The notes under the pieces: generated by a model
What the model was told of the DNA's origin: nothing
The model's input: only the letters and a program-made list of their open reading frames with translations
The model's database searches: none
Program-made: the position numbers and the translations under genes
Part shown: positions 1 to 7,937 of the stretch, piece by piece
How positions within the stretch are numbered: position 1 is the stretch's first letter
Layout of the letters: each line of letters starts with the position of its first letter
Origin: Flavobacteriales bacterium
Lineage (GTDB): Bacteria > Bacteroidota > Bacteroidia > Flavobacteriales_D > Sanyastnellaceae
Assembly: GCA_015663855.1 (NCBI GenBank)
Contig: DQRJ01000006.1
Coordinates: 1 to 55,610, forward strand
Reading direction: 5' to 3'
DNA length: 55,610 nt

Positions 1-50
1 GGACCCCTTGCATGCCATGCAAGTGCGCTAGCCAGCTGCGCCATACCCCC
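1..50 (-). tRNA. tRNA-Ala(GGC), partial
   Basis: The reverse strand folds as the 5' two thirds of a tRNA: acceptor 5' strand GGGGGTA, a D arm with GCGC pairs, and an anticodon stem CTTGC/GCAAG closing a seven-base loop with anticodon GGC. The variable arm, T arm and 3' acceptor strand lie outside the window. Anticodon GGC indicates alanine. Confidence 0.85.
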
Positions 51-87
51 TTTATTAAGGCCGTAAAGTTATGGCATTAAGCACTGA

Positions 88-645
88 TTAGTACCCATAC
101 CATGAGTTACCAAACTTAATGAAATCCTTTGCCGTATGGGGGGAGAACGTGTAGATTCCGAAAGTAGAATAGACGGAAAGTGTGGGCGAATTAAGTCCCG
201 AACCGAAGGAGTCGAAAATGGTCATTACGAAGCCGTCAGGAACGGATGCCGGAGATGGTAGATGTAATCTATAGCAAGTTCCTAGACAAGTTCCATAATT
301 AGGGATTTCAATGACATTAACATACCTGAAAGCCCCCACTACTATTGTCTCTAAGACTCCATTAAATTGAATCTCAGCGGATGTGTTTTCCTGTAGTGAC
401 TCAAGGTTTGAAATGGAGAGATTGATATTATCTATCACATCACCTAAAGAAATGCTATCAATTAAGATTTCAGCAGGCTGGAATGGATTGCCATAACCGG
501 CCATAAAATCTAATAAATCAGGGAGATTAAGGCTTCCATCAGCATCACCATCGGGATTGTAGGGATAGGTAAGCTGGGTTTGGGCTGAAACACTGAAATT
601 CAACACTACAGTTAAGAAAAATGCAAGAATTGATGTCTGATTCAT
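88..645 (-). CDS. small secreted protein with N-terminal dockerin-like Ca2+ motif
   Basis: This 185-residue protein has a signal peptide (cleavage near VSAQ at about residue 22). Directly after it comes NPDGDADGSLNLPDLLDFMAGYG, given here only as a motif: an Asp-rich calcium loop followed by a short helix. The same loop-helix pattern ends the 1,212-residue protein at 50833-54471. The rest (about residues 55-185) is a beta-rich domain with a CLGTC cysteine pair that I do not recognise. No T9SS sorting domain is visible. It is the last gene of a leftward envelope gene run, 22 bp after the T9SS protein gene. Exported location is well supported; function is unknown. Confidence 0.75.
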   Translation of the reverse strand: MNQTSILAFFLTVVLNFSVSAQTQLTYPYNPDGDADGSLNLPDLLDFMAGYGNPFQPAEILIDSISLGDVIDNINLSISNLESLQENTSAEIQFNGVLETIVVGAFRYVNVIEIPNYGTCLGTCYRLHLPSPASVPDGFVMTIFDSFGSGLNSPTLSVYSTFGIYTFSPHTAKDFIKFGNSWYGY

Positions 646-667
646 TTTGAGAATTGGGTGATGATTC

Positions 668-2167
668 CTATTCTGTCAAATTTAATGAGAGTCTTGAGAA
701 TAGGCCCGGGGTAGATGATGAACTTATCACCACCACGTATGAGCCAAGTGCAAGGCGGGTGCAATCTATTGATTTTGAGACGCCTGATAGGCATGACTTT
801 CCTCTTAAAGAGTATATAGACCAAACCACTTCCTCATTCGCCACTCCATCTAATCCTTGAATAGTTACTCTACTTGATCGATTGGTAGGGTTAGGGTAGA
901 GGGATATATTAGCGAATAGCGGGGATGCTTGCGAGACTCCAACAGAATTTAAGAACATCGGGTCGTTTTTAATTCCGAGCCCGGGAGTGGTCGAATTAAT
1001 TTCGGGGATCACATCGATGTTGTCGAGGCGGTAAACGCATATACTGGCGGAACCATTTAGGAATCCGTAGGTGGTGCCGATTATCCAGATGCGACCTTGA
1101 GAATCTAGCGAAATATTTGCGGGGGACTCGTCGAAATCGGTTCCGAGAACTCCCGAGTTTACGTACCCTCCGTTAGAGCCGAGGGTCGTGAGTACTATGT
1201 CCGTGCCGGTTTCGATATTTAGGTCAATATGAGCGAGCTTGATTAACTTATCTCCGACCCAAACCATTTTGCACCCCTCGACGAAGATGTCGCCCGAAGT
1301 GCTAACGGGAGTGCCGGGTGTTCCGTCATCGATATTGAGGCTTAATATCCCATGTCCGGCTGGAAGTTCGGGACGGTCGTACGAGTAAAGTAGTCGATAT
1401 CCGTTCGGGCCGAGAGCTATGTCATTTGCTACGTTGTCACCTGTAAGTGCGGTGTCGGGAGAGATTCGAGCCCAAATCGGGGTCCCGTTAGAATCCCAAG
1501 CCCAAATCGTAGATTGTTTGATTCCGTCAATTTCCGTGGATCCCGTAACGACTAGCGTGTCGTTATGGACACGGGCAGACTCTACTTCTTCGGTTCGAAC
1601 AGAATGCCCCCAAGTCGTGTACGACGCGTCGAGAATAGAAAGTGGATCATCTATATTCAATAACCAACCATCACCTTCAGCGGAACCCACCGCCCATCTA
1701 CTCCCCCTCCATTTAACAGCCGCTACGGGTAATTGATTCAAGGGATGCTCAATTTCCACTGTCGATACTATCTCACCCTCATCGACAAGGTTTTTTACAG
1801 TGTGAAGAACCAAATTGTAAGACTGGTTTTGGCCTAACCTCTTAGACATAATGGTTATATCACCATTTCCTTCAGGAACGAAACCCCAAGCATCAATGAT
1901 TTTCTCAACCGGAGAACCGTATGGAGTGAGAAGGCTCCAGGCGAATTGAAAATTTTCATCATAATTGATGATGTAACCCCGAACCGTACCTGCGGCATGA
2001 CTTGAAGTAGAACCTAAAACGTATGTACTATTCGAGAGCGGAATAACCGCTGCACCCTCGTCCACAAGAGGACCTCCGACAATGCGCAACTGAATATCGC
2101 TTTGTGCTGAAACCGTAATTACAGCAAAGGAAAGTGTGAGGAACGCAATCGCGTTAGTTAATTTCAT
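668..2167 (-). CDS. T9SS type A sorting domain protein, beta-propeller-like
   Basis: This 499-residue exported protein has a signal peptide ending near TVSAQ (about residue 22) and a C-terminal type IX sorting domain over about the last 75 residues, beginning at the hallmark LYPNPT and ending in short beta strands. The middle contains repeated strands such as GSTEIDG, WAWDSNG and RIWIIGTTYGFLNG that suggest a beta-propeller, though no family is clear. Its ATG overlaps the kdsA stop by four bases (ATGA), so the two are translationally coupled. By the T9SS model it would be carried across the outer membrane and attached or released. The substrate or role is unknown. Confidence 0.85.
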   Translation of the reverse strand: MKLTNAIAFLTLSFAVITVSAQSDIQLRIVGGPLVDEGAAVIPLSNSTYVLGSTSSHAAGTVRGYIINYDENFQFAWSLLTPYGSPVEKIIDAWGFVPEGNGDITIMSKRLGQNQSYNLVLHTVKNLVDEGEIVSTVEIEHPLNQLPVAAVKWRGSRWAVGSAEGDGWLLNIDDPLSILDASYTTWGHSVRTEEVESARVHNDTLVVTGSTEIDGIKQSTIWAWDSNGTPIWARISPDTALTGDNVANDIALGPNGYRLLYSYDRPELPAGHGILSLNIDDGTPGTPVSTSGDIFVEGCKMVWVGDKLIKLAHIDLNIETGTDIVLTTLGSNGGYVNSGVLGTDFDESPANISLDSQGRIWIIGTTYGFLNGSASICVYRLDNIDVIPEINSTTPGLGIKNDPMFLNSVGVSQASPLFANISLYPNPTNRSSRVTIQGLDGVANEEVVWSIYSLRGKSCLSGVSKSIDCTRLALGSYVVVISSSSTPGLFSRLSLNLTE

Positions 2168-3006
2168 AATCGAACAGATTCGTGGATGGCTGAAAGCGAC
2201 TTGAGAAGAGATGGAAGGTCATCAAGATGAAGCATATTAGCTCCGTCAGAAAGCGCTTCCGAAGGTCTTGGATGTGTTTCAATGAAAACCGCATCAGCAC
2301 CAGCTGCTACAGCTGCTCTGCCTAATGGGGCTATAAAGTGAGGAGTTCCGCCAGTAACACCAGAAGTTTGGTTCGGACGTTGCAGACTATGAGTCAGATC
2401 CATGACAGTAGGGGCGAAAGATCTCATCACAGGTATCCCTCTCATATCGACCACTAAATCTTCGTATCCGAAAGTCGTTCCCCTTTCTGTAACCCAAACG
2501 TCTTCGTTTCCTGCATCTCTAACCTTTTGAACCGCGTGAATCATAGATTCTGCCGATAAAAACTGACCTTTTTTAATATTGACCGTTTTTCCAGTTCGAG
2601 CTGCAGCTATTAAAAGATCGGTTTGGCGACATAGAAATGCCGGGATTTGTAGTACATCAACGTACTCGGACGCCATCGCCGCCTCCTCAGCGGTATGTAT
2701 ATCAGTTACAACTTTAACCCCGTAACGTTTACGCACTTCACCTAAAAGTTTAAGCGCTTCTACATCTCCTATCCCAGTAAAACTATCTATCCTGGATCTA
2801 TTCGCCTTTCGATAAGACGCCTTAAAAATCACAGGAAGTCCTAAATCACGACACGTTCCTATTACTCTTTCCGCGACCTCGAAAAGGGGCTTCTCCCCTT
2901 CTACAACGCACGGCCCCGCAATGACTAACAGCTTACCTCCTGATACCTCTTGAAAAGCCGTTTTCTGCCCTTGAGTCCAACGATTTGGAAATGCTTGCGA
3001 ATCCAT
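2164..3006 (-). CDS. kdsA: 3-deoxy-8-phosphooctulonate synthase (KdsA)
   Basis: KdsA condenses phosphoenolpyruvate with arabinose 5-phosphate to give KDO-8-phosphate, the first committed step of the KDO branch of lipopolysaccharide synthesis, in the cytoplasm. The 280-residue length and motifs fit: AGPC near residue 33, KASYRKANRS, DIHT, CRQTD, NIKKGQF, TERGTTFGY and ETHP. The Cys in AGPC marks the metal-dependent KdsA class, as in Aquifex; E. coli has Asn there. It lies 13 bp after the outer-membrane protein gene and overlaps the following T9SS gene by four bases, within a leftward operon of envelope functions. Assignment is secure. Confidence 0.95.
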   Translation of the reverse strand: MDSQAFPNRWTQGQKTAFQEVSGGKLLVIAGPCVVEGEKPLFEVAERVIGTCRDLGLPVIFKASYRKANRSRIDSFTGIGDVEALKLLGEVRKRYGVKVVTDIHTAEEAAMASEYVDVLQIPAFLCRQTDLLIAAARTGKTVNIKKGQFLSAESMIHAVQKVRDAGNEDVWVTERGTTFGYEDLVVDMRGIPVMRSFAPTVMDLTHSLQRPNQTSGVTGGTPHFIAPLGRAAVAAGADAVFIETHPRPSEALSDGANMLHLDDLPSLLKSLSAIHESVRL

Positions 3007-3019
3007 TATTAAATAATTA

Positions 3020-4345
3020 TTACTTACAAACCGATTTAAACCTACCTCCTAAAGCTGACCATCCGGAGCCGGCTAAGCGTTCTAAGCGCACCGTCACCCC
3101 TCTCCCGTATGAGAATTCTGCCATATCTGCGCCCAAGAATAATCCTATTGGGTTCTCAACTTCTACAACTAACATCCTTCTACAGCTGAATCGCCATTGA
3201 GCCCAAACCGCAGGCCGCATACCTCCCCATCCACCATATCTAGCTTCCACTCCGAATGCAATCTTATCAATAGGCTTCCAACCTACACCCGCCGTATAAA
3301 GCGGTTCTGGCATCCACCCTCCTGATGATATCGACATCTCTATCAATACATCAGGCGAAGGCTCGTAAATAATATTCGCCGACAGTTTCGAGGGCAGGAG
3401 AGTCATTCTCTTCACTGAATTACCCGTTAGAATTATGGAGTCCGTACTAACCCCTTCATCTAATACTGACTCCCAGGTAAGTGAATCACCTAAAACGGGA
3501 AGCCCCGTTGTAGCGATCCCCTCCGAGAACCAAGCGACAGATGAACCCCCAGGTTCGAATAAAACACCCAAATCCTTGAAGTTAATTTCGAATCGAATCG
3601 GCAACGCTTCAGACGCTAGAGGAAGTCTCCCGGAAATCCCAATTCCATACGCTGGAAGAAGAGACAACTGAGAACCTGCGGCCGCAGTTGTATCATAAGA
3701 AGCATGTAATCTCGCCTCTGATTGAATGTACGTGTCGAGCGAATCAGCATTCTCCGATACCCAAAAATAACCATAAGGAACACTCCACTCAAACCCTGCA
3801 AGACGCTGAACCAAAGATATTTCCAAGCGCTGTCTAGTACTTGTACTCTCAAGGCCTAATCCGAATCTATTGAACACTCCAGCCCTCACACCAGTACCAC
3901 TCAGCACGTCCACCCTTCCGGTATGACCTCCATTTCCATACCAAACTAGCTCAAACAAATCTGAAGTCCACGAAGCATCATAAAGCACCTCACTCCCATG
4001 CGATCCACACAATGCCCAATCTCCATTTCCGAAGGGTTTCGCTGCCCATTCTCTCTCCCATCCGATACTACCGCCGAAAGCTCCCATCCCGCCTTTATGA
4101 GCATCTAGAACAGGATCTAAAATATCATGGCTGATAAATCCACCGCGAGCAATTGAGCTGATGAATCCTGTTGAAATCACGTTACTGTTTTGGTTACCCC
4201 AAACCGACCATGACGCATCGCCGTTCTTATTCTTCACCCTAGTAGAATCACCTCGAGTCTCTCCATCTCCCCCCAGCACGGCATCTGAAGCGACTAGGCT
4301 TACAATCGCAATAACTAACAAAACACCTGATTTTAAGTACTTCAT
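3020..4345 (-). CDS. probable outer-membrane protein (DUF5723-like)
   Basis: This 441-residue protein starts with a hydrophobic export signal (MKYLKSGVLLVIAIVSL, cleavage near VLGG). The mature part is rich in alternating beta-strand segments with Gly and aromatic residues, for example GWERE, RFGLGLES and VGWKPIDKIAFGVEARYG, as in integral outer-membrane proteins. The early segment ISTGFISSIARGGFI and the overall length recall the Bacteroidota DUF5723 family, but that family call is tentative. It begins two bases after the stop of the lipoprotein gene and lies 13 bp upstream of kdsA, so it belongs to the envelope operon. Role unknown. Confidence 0.65.
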   Translation of the reverse strand: MKYLKSGVLLVIAIVSLVASDAVLGGDGETRGDSTRVKNKNGDASWSVWGNQNSNVISTGFISSIARGGFISHDILDPVLDAHKGGMGAFGGSIGWEREWAAKPFGNGDWALCGSHGSEVLYDASWTSDLFELVWYGNGGHTGRVDVLSGTGVRAGVFNRFGLGLESTSTRQRLEISLVQRLAGFEWSVPYGYFWVSENADSLDTYIQSEARLHASYDTTAAAGSQLSLLPAYGIGISGRLPLASEALPIRFEINFKDLGVLFEPGGSSVAWFSEGIATTGLPVLGDSLTWESVLDEGVSTDSIILTGNSVKRMTLLPSKLSANIIYEPSPDVLIEMSISSGGWMPEPLYTAGVGWKPIDKIAFGVEARYGGWGGMRPAVWAQWRFSCRRMLVVEVENPIGLFLGADMAEFSYGRGVTVRLERLAGSGWSALGGRFKSVCK

Positions 4346-4347
4346 AG

Positions 4348-5904
4348 TTATTCTACTTCAATAAGTTGCGTTCCTTCAATCCTAACCTGAACGCGAATAT
4401 TTTCATAACCAGTAAAGATTTGGGCCCCATCTGTACGCACAGTTAAGACCAAATGAATAGTTCCTCCAGGTTCAATAATCGCTTGATTTACTGGTATTTC
4501 GATATGCGAATAAGCTGGCGTGTCAGGGAAAGATCTTCCCGCTTCAATAACAGCATCTACACTAACAATGGTGCTAATAGAGTCATTCACAACGTAATCA
4601 ATGTCCGCTATAACTTCAACTGGGAAAGTGCTTGTAAAATCGACGAGAAGTCTACCGTCGAACTTAGGAAAGTCCATAGGGTCTATAGTATAATTTTCTT
4701 CTAACACTACTCCATCGACGCCCATGTTGAACGGTATTTCTATTTCAAGTTCGACCTCGGGTATGTAGTCAACGTCGACATAGTCGTTTCCGAATGACAC
4801 ATCACCGAAAGGATTGAGCTCGACACTACCCGCCATTCGAAGAAGCTGGGGGAAGGTCTCCATAAGGTCGAAAATATTAGACCCTGGCTCTCCTAAATCG
4901 ATTTCCATAACCGTTGAGTTTATGAGATCACCATCAATCCATTGGGCTCTAGGAAGGTCGTGCGCACCGTACAAAGTCGGGTGATCTACCACTGACCCAT
5001 CGACTAAAAGAGTGTCAAATATCATTCTTAAATCCATCCCTATTAGATTGTCTATGCGCAATTTAGCTACCGCCCCCTCAAGGTTTAGTATAGGGTTTGG
5101 AACTGGCACTGTGTCTATTAATGAAACCTGGGTTCCATAATCAAGATTCACATTACCGAAATACCCTTTTGCCTTAGCGGCCTTCATACCATGCATCTCA
5201 ATCTTAACTCCTAAACTATCGAGATTCGTGATGTAAAACACTTCCGAATTCAGAGGACTATTAATAGCCGTGAAGGATGATTGGATGATGTTATTACTCG
5301 TCCCATTTGATCCAGTCATATCAAAAATCGCCCCTGTAAGATCCACGGTTGAAGTCGCTATTCCGTTAACTCCTCCTGCCGCCGCTGGAACCTCAAGATC
5401 AATTCCTACTGGCTCACCATTCACAGTCACACTCGTAAGGAAATAACTCATATTCAGAATTCCACTAACGGTACTCTCAACTGTAAACGTCATAGTTCCC
5501 TCACCTAAAACAAGATTGCGTATGTAGGCACCAGATTCTTCTCCTAAATTTGTAACAAGCATATCACTTGTAATATCCATAAATGGATAGTCTGCAGGAA
5601 CAGGGATGGCTATCGGCAGTTCATTCCCCATAGAGAATATGTTTAACAAAGTAGTATCGGGTAAAGCCGGGATATCGTCTTGAGAGAACATATCGAATGG
5701 ACCTCTATAGACCAAACGTGCCGGCTCCCCTCCTTCCCCTAATTCTAAAAGCGAATCCGGGATAAGTGAAGACCACGTAATATTATCATCTATCAGTGGC
5801 AGAAATATCTCTGACTCCCAGCTTAACGCTTCCCTATCCCCGCAGCTGTGGAAAGCAATGATGACGATGAGTGCGGCAAGAACTAGTTTGGTTTTACCTA
5901 ACAT
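4348..5904 (-). CDS. lipoprotein of unknown function
   Basis: This is a 518-residue protein with a type II signal sequence: MLGKTKLVLAALIVIIAF followed by HSC, putting the lipidated Cys at about residue 21. The mature region is an all-beta, acidic sequence with many Leu-Asn-Ile strands and no motif I recognise. Its ATG lies inside the dapF-lnb reading frame (11-bp overlap) and its stop is two bases from the next gene, so it is firmly operonic. Lying directly downstream of the lipoprotein N-acyltransferase and upstream of an outer-membrane protein, it may be that protein's lipoprotein partner, which is inference only. Confidence 0.75.
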   Translation of the reverse strand: MLGKTKLVLAALIVIIAFHSCGDREALSWESEIFLPLIDDNITWSSLIPDSLLELGEGGEPARLVYRGPFDMFSQDDIPALPDTTLLNIFSMGNELPIAIPVPADYPFMDITSDMLVTNLGEESGAYIRNLVLGEGTMTFTVESTVSGILNMSYFLTSVTVNGEPVGIDLEVPAAAGGVNGIATSTVDLTGAIFDMTGSNGTSNNIIQSSFTAINSPLNSEVFYITNLDSLGVKIEMHGMKAAKAKGYFGNVNLDYGTQVSLIDTVPVPNPILNLEGAVAKLRIDNLIGMDLRMIFDTLLVDGSVVDHPTLYGAHDLPRAQWIDGDLINSTVMEIDLGEPGSNIFDLMETFPQLLRMAGSVELNPFGDVSFGNDYVDVDYIPEVELEIEIPFNMGVDGVVLEENYTIDPMDFPKFDGRLLVDFTSTFPVEVIADIDYVVNDSISTIVSVDAVIEAGRSFPDTPAYSHIEIPVNQAIIEPGGTIHLVLTVRTDGAQIFTGYENIRVQVRIEGTQLIEVE

Positions 5905-7900
5905 TTATAAATGGTTTAATAGGGGTTAATGCCAAAATTACGGATATCGCGGCGCCCCACAATGAAATAGATGTGAACTGAGGCAATATTCCGGGGCTTA
6001 ATAGTAAATAGGTTGCTATTAAGACGACTGACACATAGGTCATGGTTGCTTTCATCTTAAATTTAGTGGGGACGAAGTACACTAATGCGGGAAGGGACCA
6101 AAGTAAATTACAATTCGCCCATGTGTCCGTGTGATCCGTCAAAGTCCACATTACGAGAAGCATAACTCCTAGTGCGGACGCTACGATTAACACGACAGAG
6201 CGAGCGATTTTGAACAACTTGAAATTTACGTTCGGGCTCGATTGGGGCGTCGAGGTACGGGATTTGAATCGGAGGAATGCTATAATTAATGCCAGAAGAA
6301 CCATAACTATAGTAGGGACGAGACGCGCCACAGATTCAGGGGGCGCACCTGAAAGCCAAGCTCCTTCAACAATCAAGAGGTCAATCTTGTCAGCTTCGCT
6401 CGTTAAGGGTTCGCCATTTACAGTCATACTCAAAAGAGCTTTAGAAAGATCGTCTGGAATATAGGCCGAACCGCAAGGAGGCATGACATTATCGGCGCGA
6501 GAGCCTAAAACGAAATCCATACCGAAAGCCGTCCATGGAGAGCCGTCAATGTATGGGTCCAAACCATCACGAAAAGTTCTACCATCGGCAATACAATTGG
6601 TTTGGAACCCCTCGCCAAGAGCATTCTCTAACACGACAATCACTCGCGAAGCACAGTTATCTCTAAAGAATTCATATCGATACCCTGCATTCTCTTCCTG
6701 TAAATTCCACGACAGGTATTTAGCCACGCTTCTGACTTCGTCAGTAGACAGGCGTAAAATCTGTTCAAACAATCCGCGTCCTTCATCTAAATACGATTTG
6801 TTAAACATATGAAACGGAGCCGCTGTTAGAGTATAATCGAGGTGTCCCTTCAAAAATTTCATATAGAAATCATCCGAAAAAGAAAACGTCCCATAATTAA
6901 AAACCCAATCCACCACTGGCACCTCTGATGGGTCATAAATTCTGATGGCAGTATGCCCGAATGCGGAATACGTATCAGCACCGGGGCTTCCAGTCAGAAC
7001 ACTAACCACAGCCTCATCACTCAGGTTATCAAACCATTGAGCTTGAAGTGGCGCTTGAAGCAGCCCCATCCCCAGAAGTAACAACCCTAAAATCTTCATC
7101 ACCCCCCTTCTCATTTCACTCGCCTTCCCGGAAAGCCAAACCTCATCAGGTTTATCAAACTCGACGAACAAATCCCCTCCCTCCATCTTCACTTTACGTT
7201 CCTTATCGCCAGCATTTATAGAAAAATCCGTCAAAGCCGCAGCAACTGCACCTGTTCCACACGCTTTCGTTTCAGCCTCAACTCCCCTTTCATAAGTGCG
7301 CAGACTTATCTCTCCTACCCCTCTTACAAGAACTGCATTAACATTCGAGCCATCAGGCGAATACATATCGCTATACCTCACCTTCCTACCAAACCCATCA
7401 ATATCAAATTCTCTCAACTCAATTTCATCCTTTACGTAATGTAAATGATGCGGAGAACCTGTGTCGAGGAAGAAATCACCCGAAAATTCCCCTTCTAAAA
7501 TACGACGGGGCTCCCCCACAGGTCGGAACTTTACAGATGGAAGCTCGTAATTTGAATTCTGTTTCACCTCGTGCAGTCCGTCACACGCTTTAAAAACCGC
7601 GCGCTCTCCGACCCACCCCTCTCGTCTCGCATATGCATATGACGCCCTCGTCCCATTCCCACAAAAAGACCTCGATCCGTCAGGATTCCTGTAATCACAT
7701 CTCATGTCTACACCTAATTCCGACGACTCTCCTAATACGATTAGCCCGTCCGTATTTTCTTTCCTGCATATCTCCTCCACAACACTATCCTCTAAAGAGA
7801 ATAAATCGACATCCTCACCACACCCTAAAGCGTTGATTATTATGAACGTATTACCTGTCCCCTCCCACTTTTGAAATTCGATTTGCAACTCTTCAGCCAT
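5894..7900 (-). CDS. dapF: DapF-Lnb fusion: diaminopimelate epimerase joined to lipoprotein N-acyltransferase
   Basis: One 668-codon frame holds two proteins. Residues 1-266 are diaminopimelate epimerase (LL- to meso-DAP, for peptidoglycan and lysine), with catalytic cysteines in SFCGNGTR (Cys80) and ACGTG (Cys214). Residues 268-668 are a complete Lnb (formerly DUF4105), the Bacteroidota lipoprotein N-acyltransferase: a signal-like segment (MKILGLLLLGMG...APLQAQ), a periplasmic domain with conserved His316 (FGHTAIRI) and Cys416 (FRDNCASR), probable catalytic residues by family analogy, and several C-terminal membrane helices. Lnb alone would start at 7099. The frames are joined across a run of six Gs; with five Gs dapF would end in TGA overlapping the lnb ATG. 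The fusion may be real, a frameshift or an assembly error. Confidence 0.85.
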   Translation of the reverse strand: MAEELQIEFQKWEGTGNTFIIINALGCGEDVDLFSLEDSVVEEICRKENTDGLIVLGESSELGVDMRCDYRNPDGSRSFCGNGTRASYAYARREGWVGERAVFKACDGLHEVKQNSNYELPSVKFRPVGEPRRILEGEFSGDFFLDTGSPHHLHYVKDEIELREFDIDGFGRKVRYSDMYSPDGSNVNAVLVRGVGEISLRTYERGVEAETKACGTGAVAAALTDFSINAGDKERKVKMEGGDLFVEFDKPDEVWLSGKASEMRRGVMKILGLLLLGMGLLQAPLQAQWFDNLSDEAVVSVLTGSPGADTYSAFGHTAIRIYDPSEVPVVDWVFNYGTFSFSDDFYMKFLKGHLDYTLTAAPFHMFNKSYLDEGRGLFEQILRLSTDEVRSVAKYLSWNLQEENAGYRYEFFRDNCASRVIVVLENALGEGFQTNCIADGRTFRDGLDPYIDGSPWTAFGMDFVLGSRADNVMPPCGSAYIPDDLSKALLSMTVNGEPLTSEADKIDLLIVEGAWLSGAPPESVARLVPTIVMVLLALIIAFLRFKSRTSTPQSSPNVNFKLFKIARSVVLIVASALGVMLLVMWTLTDHTDTWANCNLLWSLPALVYFVPTKFKMKATMTYVSVVLIATYLLLSPGILPQFTSISLWGAAISVILALTPIKPFINVR
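7097..7110 (-). other. G6 homopolymer at the dapF/lnb junction
   Basis: On the minus strand the junction reads AGAAGGGGGGTGATGAAG. The six-G run (7102-7107) keeps dapF open into lnb. Removing one G gives AGG GGG TGA, so dapF stops with TGATG overlapping the lnb ATG at 7099, a common arrangement for coupled genes. The base count therefore decides between one fused polypeptide and two proteins. Confidence 0.7.
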
Positions 7901-7904
7901 GGCT

Positions 7905-7937
7905 TAAAGGTAACGTACCTTTGTTTCGATGTCGCAA
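7905..7937 (-). promoter_or_regulatory. Bacteroidota-type promoter for dapF-lnb operon
   Basis: On the minus strand a TTG (7937-7935) lies 22 nt before TACCTTTA (7912-7905), close to the Bacteroidota -33/-7 consensus TTG...TAnnTTTG. The -7 box ends four bases before the dapF ATG at 7900, so the mRNA leader would be very short or absent. The -33 element lies within the first codons of the divergent E1 gene. Confidence 0.55.
7916..7923 (+). promoter_or_regulatory. -7 box (TACCTTTG) for E1 gene
   Basis: TACCTTTG is an exact match to TAnnTTTG and lies five bases before the ATG at 7929. Together with the divergent dapF -7 box it forms the inverted repeat AAAGGTA-ACG-TACCTTT (7906-7922), so the two promoters face away from each other and overlap. 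No TTG at good spacing is visible upstream. Confidence 0.5.
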
